Shown: positions 1-12,394 of the stretch, in pieces
Layout: every line of letters starts with the position of its first letter
Numbering within the stretch: position 1 is the first letter of the stretch
Origin: Biscogniauxia marginata
Taxonomy: Eukaryota > Ascomycota > Sordariomycetes > Xylariales > Xylariaceae
Length of the DNA stretch: 64,000 bases
Assembly: GCA_022695795.1 (NCBI GenBank)
Contig: MU404064.1
Coordinates: 186,001 to 250,000, forward strand
Direction of reading: 5' to 3'
The notes under the pieces: generated by a model
What the model was told of the DNA's origin: nothing
Database searches by the model: none
What the model saw: only the letters and a program-made list of their open reading frames with translations
Position numbers and translations under genes: made by a program

Positions 1-854
1 GAGTTACGACGAACCGAGGCAATCAGCTTGTCACGCTGCAGAAGCTGTCAGCAACTAAATACTGGATGATATGCTTTTAAGAGGACTCTTTACGTTAGAG
101 GGCTGAGGAGCAGGGAATCCATGGGTGTCCAGCCACTCCTTCAGATCAGACTCGGTCCAAGTCTCGTACAGCCAGTTACCAGGATACGAAGCAGCATCAC
201 CGGCTTTCTTAGCAACTGCCTCGTAGTTGGAGCGAGCCTGTTGAATGATGGTGTCACGTTTGCGAGGTTGAGGGACTACATAGGCACGGGTCAGCGAATA
301 TATGGCAAGGCCAAGACACAGCGATCTTGGGACATACCTGGGATGTCATGCTTGTCGGCAAAGGCCTTGAGGGCGCTGTCGGACCAAGTGTCAAAGATCC
401 AATCCTTGGCGCTGGACCAGGCTGCTTCGGTCTTGTCCTCAGTCTCGTACCAGGTAGAGGCGACCTGGGAGACGAGGGAATCCTTGCTCGACCCGGCGGC
501 GTCTTTGGTGTCAATGCCCTTGGACTTGAGATAAGCGGTGAGCTTCTCGGTGTCCCAATCCTTGTATGGAGATACGACATAATTGTCCCAGTTCTGCTGG
601 ACAAGGTTCTCGAGGTCCTTGCGGTCGGCGGGGGTTGGGTATGGAATGTCGTGATCAGAGAGCCAACGCTCGAGCTCGGTCTCGTGCCACTTGTTGTAGG
701 CTACAGTGTCGCGAGGTCAGTGGATTGCATTATAGCGGAAGGATGGCATCGCGGGCGAGACGGGAGATTTACCTGCTTTGCTGAACCAATTGCTGCCGAC
801 GACCACGTCGGTCGCCAGAGCAAGGGACAGGACGGTGGATAGCAACCACCTCAT
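1..854 (-). CDS. Ish1/Msc1-family stress protein, 3' end off the window
   Basis: Four exons on the minus strand: 854-773, 700-338, 275-94 and 44-1. The gene runs off the left edge, so the C-terminus is missing. The first three exons add up to 209 codons. The protein starts with a hydrophobic leader (MRWLLSTVLSLALATDVVVG), which predicts entry into the secretory pathway or ER. It is followed by repeats of the Ish1 motif, visible as W-hinge-DLKxWLxxHGIP-like units: ELERWLSDHDIP, KLTAYLKSKGI, ALKAFADKHDIP and DLKEWLDTHGFPAPQP. Such repeats are known from Schizosaccharomyces Ish1 (stationary phase and stress) and yeast Msc1. The start is the only ATG before the leader. Family assignment is firm; the cellular role is inferred from the family. 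Confidence 0.88.
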
Positions 855-2472
855 GTTGATGATGATGGATGCCTCGATGGAAGAGTGTGGAGAGGCTGCT
901 TCTGCTATGTAACTGGTTATCCGTGATGTCCAGGGCAGAAGGGGGGGTAGCAGAGAGGACCAAAGGATAAAAAGTAGGTAGGGAGAAGGATGTGAAGGTG
1001 TAGAGAGGGGGACGATGATATGTTAGGTAGTTAGTAGAGGGGGTGGTTTTGTCTTAGAGCATAAAATGGCTATACTTACTTACTGCTCACGTACGTATGT
1101 GATCTAGTTTGCCAACAACAGATAGCAGCACAATGATCGCGTTGGTAGCTGTGATGAGGTGCTGCAGAAACGTAGGAAACCCCCCAAGGCAATAAAGTGG
1201 TGATGATGGCTTTACCGGGTTGTTGGGTGGTTGTGAGTTGGACTTGGGGATTTTGGTTGATATGTGGTTGGTAGGATGTATGTAGGTATGTAGCCGTGGT
1301 AGGTTGCCTGGGCAAGTTGCCTGGGCAAGTTAGGTACATGGAGGTACCTAATTAAATGTCTGTTAGGAGTGGATGACGATGGTGATGATGATGATTGTGC
1401 AAGAATGTATCACGTCACTCAGCAGTCTACTTCTTCCTTGTTCACCTGTCACGATCACGAATCGGCCACGTACCTACCCAAGTTAATCCACACAAGCAAC
1501 GGGCCTCTACCTACCTTTCATGTACCTTTTTTGTTCTGAGTTGTTCTTTTCTTGCAAGAACTAAGGGTCGCTACTTGTCCAAGACGATGCATAAGACAAC
1601 CTAGGCCATTGGATCGTGCACTTAAATACTTCGAAGTAGGTACCTTAGGTACTTGGCCAACCCTGCCATTTTGCTTTTTGGTAAATGACGTACATTGACC
1701 GCGGAGAGGTACAAGTAGGAAAGTACCTAAGACTATACATCCATATATGTACTACTTAAGGTACTTGTCGAAATCTTTGGACAATCAAAACAGAAAGAGC
1801 CTTTGACATGTGTAGTACAAAAAATCTCGATCGTGAGAGCTCTTGAGCTACACCTAGGTAGGAGTAAACGCTCCGGTGATGTCATAAAGTTATTACCTAA
1901 GTCTAACCTGTCCATTTCGTTGGGACTGCATACTGGAAGTACTTTGTACCCATCAGATAGGTGGATGCTACCTAATTGATGAGCCCTATAAAGTGTGGAG
2001 AATATGGGGTAACCTGGCAGCTGCCTGGTGCACGCTGTGGCTAGTCAGGCTAAGTGAGTCTACCTACCTACCTAGCCAATCAGACCTACATACCTAACAT
2101 TTCACTGGAGGACCCTTCATGTCCGAAGTGCCCCCAAACACCTACTTCATCTTATTCTTACCTTTATAACATGGAAGATAAAGCTTTTATACATCTCGTT
2201 TCGAGAATCTGACGAGAAACTACTACAAGGACCAATAATCAATCAATAAATATATAAATATGCTTGTCGATTCAGAAACCTTCCGCCCCAACGCAATATG
2301 AACAACGGAAGGAAGAAAGGTATACGTATAACTCGATAGCACTAAATAACCCAGCATATGTACTCCGTTCCATCAACACCATTTGGTATCGATAACCCAT
2401 CTATCATGTCGTCGTATCATAAAAAGCAATAAATATCAACGAGACCGTGTCCATCATGTTAAAATGCGAGAG
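855..2472. other. intergenic, rich in TAGGTA/TACCTA runs
   Basis: Promoter side of the Ish1/Msc1 gene and 3' side of the SH3 gene. Many short TACCTA/TAGGTA units occur (dense around 1625-2095), with CA/TG-rich tracts. The open frames here are short and lack family motifs or plausible splice partners. No gene supported. Confidence 0.6.
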
Positions 2473-5019
2473 TTACGACGTATGGCTCCCGATGGTCATC
2501 CTCCGTATCTTGACCGCGGGCAGTCCATGCAATCCATGCAATCCGAAACTGAGCTTCTTGGCCTTTCTCTCTAGTGAGTCCACCTCGTCATCGTGGAAAT
2601 CCATCTCATCGCGAAGTGTCTCGATCTTCACGTGAGACCGCGGGAAGAGTCCGACTCTCCCATCCTTCTTCCTCCCGGACCAGCACCAATCGTCTTGATT
2701 TAGCCCTGTACGAGAGGTCTTCGAGTCAGCCAGCCGCAGCAACAAGACGGGATCTGGGATATCATCAAACGATGAAGAGAACTTACAGCTGACATTGAAT
2801 ATCGTCTCTTCTTTCTCGAATGGTAGCCACCCCGTTGACGGGTCCTTACCGTCCCACTTCCAACGCGTCGTCACCATCATGCCAGCCCCCGTCGTTGACC
2901 CCGGCAGGTGAGCCGGCGCTTCCAGGACGACCAGCTTTGCAGGAAAAGATCCCCATACACTATCGTGCCAACCCGTGCACCATCTGCCTTTCCACTTTTC
3001 GGGAAATTCTATGCCGATGATTCGTGCCCCCTCGAAGAACTTGAGAACATCACTGGTCGCGCCGTCGGGGTCCTCTAGTTCTCGCCCGTACCTCTTGATG
3101 TGGCTCTTGGCCGCCGTGCCGGTCGGTAGAATGGCTAGCGTCGTGGCGTCTGGGAGGGGACTGGCGATGGGGGGATGCAGAAAGTGTAAATCGTAGTCAT
3201 CTTTTTGAGGGTCATCGTCCGCAATTTCCCCGTACAAGACAGTGACTCCAGGTATCTCCGGCAGCGGCTGTGGATGACGAGCAAGATGCTGGAATAATTG
3301 GTCTTGGTTTGCAAAGATCGTCGCGTCGTCCGCGTATACCGTGTAGCCTTTCTGGGCGCAGAAGAGGCAGCCGTACTGCATCATGAAGGCTGTTGTTGAG
3401 ATCATGTGCGACTTGTACAAGAACCGTAGGCGGTATAAGACGCCAGCTTTGGACAAGTTCCCACTTATCGGGAGCTTCGTCTGCAGCATGAGCTTTGACA
3501 CGTTCGTTGATGAGCCCTCGCAGCTCTGGGTATCGAGTTCCACTTCTAGCATACTTTGGGCAAACTCGCAATCCACGCATCGAGCGACACTCCGCCGGGT
3601 CCCCTATTTCTTGTAAGCTGACGGGTCAGGAAGCGTGTTGATCTCTCGCAACTGTTCCAAGTATAGGTGAACTGAAGCAAACAACAACATGGGCCTAGAC
3701 TTACATATTCCATGATTGACTTAATGGCCGCTTTAGTCCCCTTGGTCCTGTATTTGTGCGCTCCGGGACAGAACCCCTTTTGCAGATACAAGCTGCTGTC
3801 CAGCCCAATCTGGTAACCGTTAGTCAAACTCTTCTGGCGAACCAGGAGTTCGTCGATAGGAATAAGCCCATCTTCATAGGCTGGCGCAGGATCATGTTCG
3901 GGCTCGGGCTCGGGCTGGTATTCCGGCAACAGTGCGATAGACTCTCCCAAGTCATCCTCGCTAGCCGGTCTAGCTAGCGACCAGCCTAACGAAGTAGTTC
4001 TTTGGTCACCGGTTGGTATATTAGACGACGAGCGACGGCCAGAATCGAAACTGCCGGTGCCTGTGTACGAGGATGATCTGCTGCACGCAGTGCCCGGGCT
4101 ATACGGGATGCTCAGTGGCTTGGGCACAAGCGCATCCGAACCTTCGAGGATGCGACTATTTTGCTTGTTACCAATATGACCTATGTATGGGTCACATTCG
4201 GGTATCGTGTTGCATATCGGCCAGAACCCCGTCCCGTTGGTCTGCTCTCTGACCCATGCCGATGTACGCGAAACCGGTGCGGGAGGTCGTGGTGGACTAG
4301 TATACGCGGGATTGTTCGGCTCAGGTACCAGGCTAATACAGTCACGTTCCGCTCCGAGGATGTCAAGGCTAGACGGTTTCCTGCTTGAAGTACTGACGCT
4401 ATCCTGGTAAACAGGGCCATATCCCGGAAATGGAGCTCGATCATTTGTTCCTCGGTGGTGCTTGGGTTGTGGCACTTGGGGGACCGACTTGTCACTCGGC
4501 GTCGACATCGAGAGCGGTTGTGGCGAAAATGGCCATGATGAAGGATCGTCAATTCGCATTCTTTTCACCGTCTCTAGAAGATTTAGGGCATATGATTTCG
4601 AGGCGGCTTGGACTTGGGCAAATCGGTCGCTGTCGAACGAATCCATCTGGACGAAGTCGTCTAGGTCATAGAGTAGGTCTTCTAAGCGCCTCTGGCTCTC
4701 GAGGATACCGTCTATGCCCCGTTAGTAGCCTTCCCGCATCGTATACGTCGCCAGGTGCCAAGTGGTATTCACCGTTATATCGTAACGCCTCCTTGAACGC
4801 ATCGCCATGCTTATCAACTTGGGACTGCCAAAGCGGCGTCAGCTTATGCAGGGCGCGCTCTCCTTCCTTCACCAATGCCCGAGCCGATCTAAGCATGTGC
4901 TCAGACGAACCCGCATCTTCGTCGTGATCGCAGGCCTCGGCATTCGCAATGGCCTCCCTCCCTCGTTCCACGACCTCGCGAAAGGGCTGGATGATCAGTT
5001 CTTCGACGTCGATGCCCAT
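2473..5019 (-). CDS. large SH3-domain protein
   Basis: Four exons: 5019-4773, 4711-3705, 3603-2787 and 2705-2473; 2304 bases, 767 residues. The first intron has a perfect TACTAAC branch site. The N-terminal 150 residues are helical and charged (ELIIQPFREVVERGREAIAN, then LEDLLYDLDDFVQMDSFDSD across the first join). A long Ser/Pro-rich middle contains a PEPEPE stretch. A Cys-containing block (QYGCLFCAQKGYTV) follows, and a C-terminal SH3-like domain (about 675-722) with GWLPFEKEETIFNVSW, DDWCWSG and GLFPRSHV. SH3 domains bind proline-rich peptides, so a scaffold role is likely; the partner is unknown. The intron 3704-3604 contains an in-frame stop and must be spliced. An upstream in-frame ATG at 5166 exists, but the charged-helix start at 5019 looks better. 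Confidence 0.82.
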
Positions 5020-7271
5020 CGTGTCGATGCGCGCGGGTTCATTCGGCGTGGTAATAGAAACGTAAAAGTGCGCGCGGTTGACAATTTGGCTCCATCCAGA
5101 AGTACCAGCAGCCTGGGAGCCGGGCGACAGAGGATCGCCCCCACCTCCGTCGGTTCGGTATCCCAATTACGGTAGGATCGGCAGTTAGACAAAGGGGGCA
5201 AGCTGGTTTACTATCGTGGTTGCAGCAGAATACCAACGGGACGGAACGCTAGCATAACTCCAATAGAGAAAGGCAGGCCAGCAGCTTTTTAAGTCTTGAG
5301 AGACTCTACCGTGTAGATGGCATATTTCGTTGGATTGACCACCATGAGAACATTGTCTGATCAGTGAGACCCGGCTTGGCTTGGCTTTGCTTGATTCGGC
5401 TGGGCAGCTTGGCACAGTCGAAGCCATCTTTTCGTAGCCTGCAGGTTTTCTGGCTCGTGTATGACGAATCAACAACCAGGCTCTGGCGTATCTGGCATCA
5501 GTTTCACCGAGAAGAGGCGCAACAACGAAGCGAGCACCAGGGTGTCAGCAACAACGCAAGGGGACCATCGATCGTTACTACTTAGACAAGATCGCTGGTC
5601 CCCAGCCAAATCCCTGTTGCTAGACTCAAAAATGCTACCGTAGTGTATGTGTGTGCCCCCAGGGACTTGCGCATATGCAATCAATATTATGCCCAGCCCT
5701 GTCAACCCTGCGAATGAAGCTCAAGGGTTTGTAATAAAGTCGAAGGGCTATTTGCATGGGAATCCCCCTCCTCACGTATGTGTGCGACGTCTAGGTTTAA
5801 CTTCTGGTCGGTATAGATGGACGGACTTGGTTGTTTATACATCTCTCTATTATTTCGACGAAAGTGCAGACGAGAAACTGTACAAGACAGAGTCAACGAG
5901 TGGCTTTTGCCAGGCCTGACTCTGTATTGGTTAATTACAATATAGTATCTAGGTATAAGTGAGTTCTCCATATAGATTGATGCTAATTTGGTATTATAGT
6001 CCCACATGTTCGACCCTGTGGAACTCTATGCGGGATTAATACTCTCCTTATTCCACCCCCCTGCTCAGCCCCTTCGCCCTGCTTTTACCTCAAACACAGG
6101 GCTAGAGAAAGTGAGTGTGTACGGGGTATCAATATACCTCCTATACATAAAACCCCTTGCCTAGCTTCTAGCTCTGACAAGTAAATAGCATATATGTAGG
6201 TAGGTAGTCTTGCGTATTTGTCTAAAACATTAAGGTTCCCACGCGCCCCCACCGCTCCCGCATCACGAGTCTTATTTCGACGACGGCCCATTGGGGGTGG
6301 TCCACGATGGTGTGCATATATGCGTACCTACCTGGATTATATATGTATGTCAGAGGCCTCGTTGTGGGGGAGCTGAGCTGAGAAAGCCCCGCCAATGCCT
6401 TACCTGTGCACATACCGTCGGTCAACGATACAGGTTTAAGGCCCTACCTGCGCACCCAAGACAGCCACAGCCACGTGGGGGGTTCAAGAATCGAACCGGA
6501 GTATCGACGGGCTTAAGCAAGGTCAAGTGCTCACTTACTCTTTTCTCTCTACGTACTGCACATGTGTGTAAGTGTGTGTGCATTCGGCTCACTTTGGACT
6601 CCACAGCCTCGAGGTAGGGCGCGGATAGTGAGGTAGGTAGGTTAGGTAGTCATGCGGGATGGGGAAGTGGCTTGCATGTGCTGAACCATCTCTGAGGTAT
6701 CCTAGATTATGATACCTGACTTGCTGATATCCTCTGCGCTGTTACCATATCTCCGCCCGGGTTTGGGGGGTTCTTTATTTCGTGATGTGATGACGGAGAT
6801 AGGGAGTATGTCGGGGAAATGAGTGATAGAGAAGACCGACTGACACTTAGCTCCAGTCAAACAGGAGAACTTCCGAACGCACGTTATTTTTTCATCACAC
6901 GAATGTCTAACTGCCATGTGATATATGTATATGGAATTTCCTAATATTTCTAAATTCACCCAGCCCCAACTTGTGAAATAGTGATGACTACAGATTAGAC
7001 AGCCTGAAGTAATGGTGGTAGTTTAAGGCAATGGTAGGCAGTTGTTTGCCATGCTAGACCTCTATTTATGGGAAGTCTCCGATCGGGGTCTGATTCGATC
7101 ACATATCATAATCACAAGGGCTATAGTTCGGGTTTCGTAAGAGTCGACTGCAATTGCTGGTAACGGGATATGTACTTCAAAGATCTTGTGAGAAAATGCA
7201 GAAAATGATTCAATTCTCATTTCATGTTTCGTTATTGTAATTTATACGGAATATATATAGGTATATATAGG

Positions 7272-7304
<33 letters not shown>

Positions 7305-8041
7305 GTGTGTGATCACGATCGCCGACAACTCTGGGCTGGGTTCAAACCAGACCTTATGAGAGTTGACAGCCACTATTAAGAATTTATGTTATAAATATTC
7401 AGAACTCCCTCCTCTAGCTGTGTTTAACCCCGTTGTACATTATGTATTCGTTGGCGAAAAAAAACATCTTATTGCTGACCTAGCTTTCCTTATTCTTTAC
7501 TATTAAGAATCATGTATCAAGAGCATTGGATATCTTATGATCTCAGGCGCACAGGTGGATGTGGATCTCACACATCCACTCCTGACGCATACTTCTTAAA
7601 GCATCATTGTTGTTTTTTTTGTTATATTCCACCCGTTATAAAGGAGCACCCGCTCAATTGGAAGAGCCCCCGAAACATCTCTTGGATCTCGTTCTTCTGT
7701 GCGGATCGGCCTCTCTCCTCTCGGCCTCGAGCTTCTCGCGCCTTGTTATGGGGTCAATACGAAGCCAGTGTAATAATAATATATTTCATCAGGTTGAGCC
7801 TTATCTTTCTAAGTTCTTTCCCTCGACCTGGGGTTCCTTAGTCCCCTTTTATACTAATACACAGTTCCTGACACTGTCGTCCTTACGTCCGTTTTCATCT
7901 CCGATTGCTTCTTTTATTCCTACCTAACTTGTTGGCGCATTCTACATTCTTGCCTAACCCCTCCTTTGACCCAACAACGTTGGTCAGTGGGAATGGACTC
8001 ATGACACGCCTGCTCCTCTCCAGCGCCCGAAACATCTTCGC
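5020..8041. other. 3 kb gene-poor intergenic region
   Basis: No reading frame here has a recognisable motif or credible exon structure. It contains short TAGGTA runs (6195-6210, 6630-6650), a TATA/TG microsatellite (about 7250-7310) and poorly coding frames at 7512-7927. It separates the SH3 gene promoter from the 3' end of the next gene. Confidence 0.55.
7248..7311. repeat. (TA)n/(TG)n microsatellite
   Basis: An imperfect array: ATATATAGGT units, then a pure TA run, then about nine TG dinucleotides. It lies in intergenic DNA, 0.7 kb from the nearest gene end. Seen directly; no function implied. Confidence 0.85.
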
Positions 8042-9423
8042 CTAAGGAAAATTCGCCCGCGTGTCGCTATTAATTGGCAATAACTTCGACTGCCGCTTCT
8101 GCTCCCTCTTATGCTCGAGGCCGATCTCCCTGGGGCGGGCCTCGTGCTCCATTTGTGCGGCTTCCGCCTCCTTCTTCTGCATGGATTCGATCTTGGCTAG
8201 TATCAATTGCCTTCCAGGCACTTCTGGTAACACGTCATATGGGCCATTGCCATTGAAGTTGTACGATTGTTGTCCAGGTGGCATCTTGTGAGATATATTT
8301 TCTTGACGCGACCTCGGAGTACTAGATTCTTGAAACCTGACAGAACTTGATCCAATGCCAACTGAATCTTTCGTGGTGGCCTTCGGCGAGCGGTCGGATG
8401 GAACCTCTACTCGGCTAGTAGGCGTATTTTCGAGCGGCGAGTTGGATGTAGCAGTCGCCGTTGTCGTAGAAACATCCTTGTAGGGGCTCTGTTCCAACAC
8501 AACCAAAGCGTAGCTAGTGACGACCTTTTGAGTGCGAATATGTTGTGCAATACGCAAAAAATGGTCGTCAGGGAGACTTTCCATAATATCAAATTCTGAG
8601 GGTTTGCGTTTGGACATCTGGTCCTCTGTCGTTTGAAGTGAATCCAGAACTCCTGTCTCGCTATCCTGGTAATCATTGACGGGTATGCGTCTCAGGACCA
8701 TGGCTAACTCCTCCTCGATATTACGTTCAGTATTGCAATGAAGCAGTTTCTGTGTATCTCCCATGCCGTATTCATCATTATTGCTTTTGTTTCCTAATTG
8801 GCCGAAAAACTGAGCTGAGTCATACACTTTTTCCAAATATTGATCGGTTCGCTCAGCGTTGAGAAATCTAGTCTTCGTGTTTTTAGATTGCGTGACGAGC
8901 TCCTCGACCTCGTCCTGTATGTAACCCCTAAAATCACTTAGTAAGTTTTGTTTCCTTCTTGAAATCCTAATTCATACTCATCTATCACGTCTCCCTCAAT
9001 AAAGTCCAACGTATGGAGAAAAAGGGTGAGCGTCAGCTTTAAGGAATCTAAAGACGTTCGCCTCATTGCAATTTTCGATTTAGCAAGTAGCCATCTGGCC
9101 TTCTTCGCTATGTCCATCTTCTCATTATCTGACGGGGATATTGGCAGTAGACATTGCTTGATATTGTCAATATCCACTTTACACAAGTCAGCGATCTCAT
9201 TCGCGACCTCAAAGGCCTGCCTATTGATTTTGGTCGACTTATTAAGACGTCGTCTCAACTCGTGTAGGATCAAGGCCACGGCCTTAGTATCAGTAGAAAT
9301 TGCCTTGATCTGTGTGCCAGCAGAACCCAATTCGTCCGCGAGGGTAGCAATGGTTTTTGCAACGGCGAGCCCCGCGGACGCAATCCCGCCAATACTTGCG
9401 ACGAGGCCGACCAATTCCGCCAT
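8042..9423 (-). CDS. protein with fungal N-terminal (Fungal_N/HeLo-like) domain
   Basis: Two exons, 9423-8978 and 8927-8042; 1332 bases, 443 residues. The 50-base intron has donor GTATGA, branch TTACTAAG and acceptor TTTTAG. Joining restores one frame through IDEGYIQDEVEELV. The first 50 residues (MAELVGLVASIGGIASAGLA, then a predicted amphipathic helix rich in Ala/Val) match the N-terminal domain that opens many fungal signalling and NLR-like proteins (Pfam Fungal_N type). The rest is a helical region to about 150, then a Ser/Thr-rich linker and a highly charged C-terminus (KKEAEAAQMEHEARPREI) that may form a coiled coil. No NACHT, ankyrin or kinase domain follows, so this is a stand-alone version. 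The domain name rests on pattern, not alignment; function unknown. Confidence 0.78.
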
Positions 9424-11059
9424 TTTAGCTACTTAATTGTGTCCTCTCCTCTAGTATTTGGAAAGCTTCTGTAGAGGAGAATTGGGGGAAATTGATATTT
9501 AGAGTTTCTGTTAGAGGGAAACATTTGAACAGAAAATTCAAGGACATAGAAGGCACAGCATTTAGGTACTGAGATGCAATATTCAAGTGGGTATCTTATA
9601 CACCTCATGTAAGAGATTCTTGTGGCTGAGATTCTGTAGGCTGAGTAGCCGAAAGTAACCCAGTTGGCCTAGTTCATGTCCTTATGACAATAGTAGCACT
9701 TACACATGGCGTAGCCGACTACCAATGATATATGCCCACATCACTTGGCTACAAGTACATACGTTAGGTTTAAACGCATAACTTCTATTGGGGGAGTAAG
9801 GAAACCGTCTTAGGCCTGGCTTGGCCGTGAGACTACCCAAACCATGCCCAATATTTGTTCTTTTTCTCTTTTGGCATACGGGGGTATTTGGGGCGCGCCC
9901 CCGTGCGCAACGACGACGATAGAGGGTTAAACCTCACGAACAACGAACGAATTAAGGGAAGGCTTAATACCTCACAGAAATCACACCCAACGCGTGGCGT
10001 TGTCCGAATGAGAGGTGAAGAGGAGGAATTCTTTTCTCCTCGAGCGCGAATACCGAGGTCTTGATACGGGTCATGGTTGGTTTGTGCGCGCGACTTGGGT
10101 CATAGAACCTTTCAAACATAGCATAGGAGATGAAAATATGTGTCTGGGAGGATGGACTGCGTGGCTCTATAGAAATAGCTTTTGTGAAAGATGTTTTGTT
10201 CAATATTCGTTATTACATAAGTTTTAGACCGAGTTCAAGGCCCCTTCGCTTGCCATCCAAAGTTATAGTTTAATGTAGGACCTCATTTTCCTATTAACAT
10301 ACTTAAATTGTTTCCTGCCATAAACCTATGCTGACCTAGCCTCCATTTCTATAGCGGATAGGCATTTACTCTCACTCACCTCTCAGCTAATGCTTCATGC
10401 TCCATGCTATAATCACTTATAAAAGAATACCTATAGGCCGCTCCCTCGAATGGCAATATGCCATTCGCCACAATTCTTTCCCTTGCCATGACGATAGTAA
10501 TGGGGATTCTAAACAACAAAGACGACATCACCGCCACACCTGAAGAAGCTAACATGGGGTAAAAAAAAAAGAAGATATAATCCCGCTGCACTCCGAAGGT
10601 GGCCCCGGCGGCGGGGAATGCGGATGTGGGTCCTGTGCTTGGCCACTCCCGGGGCCGGGGGGTTGGATGACTTGTGTGTTCCTCGCGGGCCGGGCCATCT
10701 AAACGGCTTCAGCATCAAAAGAGCCAATTGAGCGTTTCAACAGAAAAGGATGGAAAAAAGCAGCAAAGCGGAGAAAAGGGAGACTTATGTCGACTATTAC
10801 GTCTTAGAAGGCAAAGGAGAGAGATACCTGTTATGGCTGATCGATCATTGAGCAGTGAGGTATGTGAAATGGACTTCACCTTTTAAGAGAACTCACGAAC
10901 AATTGTGTAACAGTTACGTGCCAACGTGGATGCGTTAGAATTAAGCATATCTAGAAACGAATATTGGTATCTCTTATAGTATGTCATGTCGCGTAAAGTA
11001 CATCTCCCCCCTGGGAGCCCTCCTACTGTGATCCTATTGTCTAATTTATTTGGTACTAT
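9424..11059. other. intergenic, includes a GC-rich patch
   Basis: Promoter side of the fungal-N-domain gene and 3' flank of the GT8 gene. A strongly GC-rich patch at about 10595-10705 stands out from its AT-rich surroundings, but neither strand gives a convincing protein there. No gene supported. Confidence 0.5.
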
Positions 11060-12394
11060 TCACCGTCTAGACTTTTTCTTGGTATTGCAAACAGTCTAGC
11101 ACAAGTGTTAGTTATGCATTGCGATCAGGATGCTCTATATCGGGAGGAAATAAAGGCATTATCACTTACCGAGCGTCGTTGTGTAAAGTCATCATAAAAG
11201 CCATTCCATAAGTCCCTGGCCGAACAGTCCTCCTGTCCATCCTTTGTCACACACTTTGGTTGCTTGTCTTGTCGCATAGACTGTGACATGGGTATCCATG
11301 GCTTCGGCACTGGCCAGTCGGAAAAGTGTAAGTACTTGGCTTCGTTGAAAATGGCAACTGGATCCCATTCCTCACGGTCGGTGCCGAGGTAGTTTTTATG
11401 GTCGTCGCCACGGAATTCGCCAGTTAGCAAATCGTAGGGACGGTGCGGCAAGATCATGGCACTATCCACATAGAGCTGATTCACGATTTCCATGTCGTAG
11501 TCACTCCGGCCAGCGCTCTCTACCTGCTTCATGATGCGATCGAACTCGACCTCGCTAGGTTGTACTAGCATCAATTGCGACGACAGGATCTTCGAGTCTG
11601 GGAACAGCCAGTAAGCGCGAGGCATGGCAACGGGGCATGGCGGGACAAGAAAAAGCTCGTCCATGGTCTGGAGAATGGTGGCGTCCGAGTCGACATTCAA
11701 CACGCGATCGTACTGGGTTTGGTTAAAGGCAAGAAGCTTGGTGAAGGACTCGGCCCAGGTCGCTAGATATGTCGGGTCAGCAGACGAGGCAGGAAAGCCA
11801 TGGGGCTTGTAGACTAGACTTACCATCGCCACCTGCCCTTTTCTGGATGGAGACGGGGACCAACTTGACCTTGTAGGCATCACGAGCCTTAACCAGCAAC
11901 TTTGCCTCCTCGGTAGTCGGGTTTGTCTCTGCCGGGTCCATCATGTCCTCGGGATACATCATAACACGGTCGGCCTTGCTGTCGAGGCGGAATAGAGTCT
12001 CGAAGATCATGACCGAGTTGCACAGATAGGCGGCGTTGGTGACATATTGGGTGTAGGCGAAGCGCGACCAGTTAACCTGGGCGCTCTCATAGTCGGGGAT
12101 AGTAGCAGGGGCGCAGTCTGATTTTGCGCCGGCGGTGGAAGCGCTCGCTCGCAGACTCTCGATAGATGGTAATTGGTCGTAGTTACGAAAGCCGAGGGTT
12201 AAGAGAATGAGGGCGGCGAGGGCGATAGCTATGTAGCGCACGCGTTTGGACATGAGTATCTGTCCTATACTCGGCTTGAGGTGCGAATCGGCGTCGGAAG
12301 TGGTGGCGGCAGCTTGGTCGCCATTTTGTACGGGGCTATAGCCAGACAAGGAGCGCCAAGTGGAGGACCACGATGATCCCCAGAGAGGAGCCAT
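11060..12394 (-). CDS. GT8-like glycosyltransferase (type II membrane protein)
   Basis: Three exons: 12394-11824, 11762-11170 and 11095-11060; 1200 bases, 399 residues. Introns have GTAAGT donors and good branch sites (GCTGAC, CTAAC). The last exon is only 12 codons, including the stop. A short cytosolic tail is followed by one membrane anchor at about residues 53-69 (RYIAIALAALILLTLGF), as in Golgi transferases. The lumenal part has a Rossmann-like start (FAYTQYVTNAAYLCNSVMIF) and a DXD metal/nucleotide-sugar motif at 215-217 (RVLNVDSDATILQ). The pattern fits fungal glycogenin-like GT8 proteins related to Kluyveromyces GNT1, an alpha-N-acetylglucosaminyltransferase. Donor and acceptor cannot be read from the sequence. 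Likely Golgi glycan modification. Confidence 0.85.

Noticed and set aside
7512..7927. Two overlapping plus-strand frames of over 100 codons
   Set aside because: Low-complexity, aromatic- and Ser-rich translations without domain marks or partner exons.
10509..10886. Overlapping frames at a GC-rich patch
   Set aside because: No conserved motif on either strand and no splice structure. The patch is noted only as base composition.
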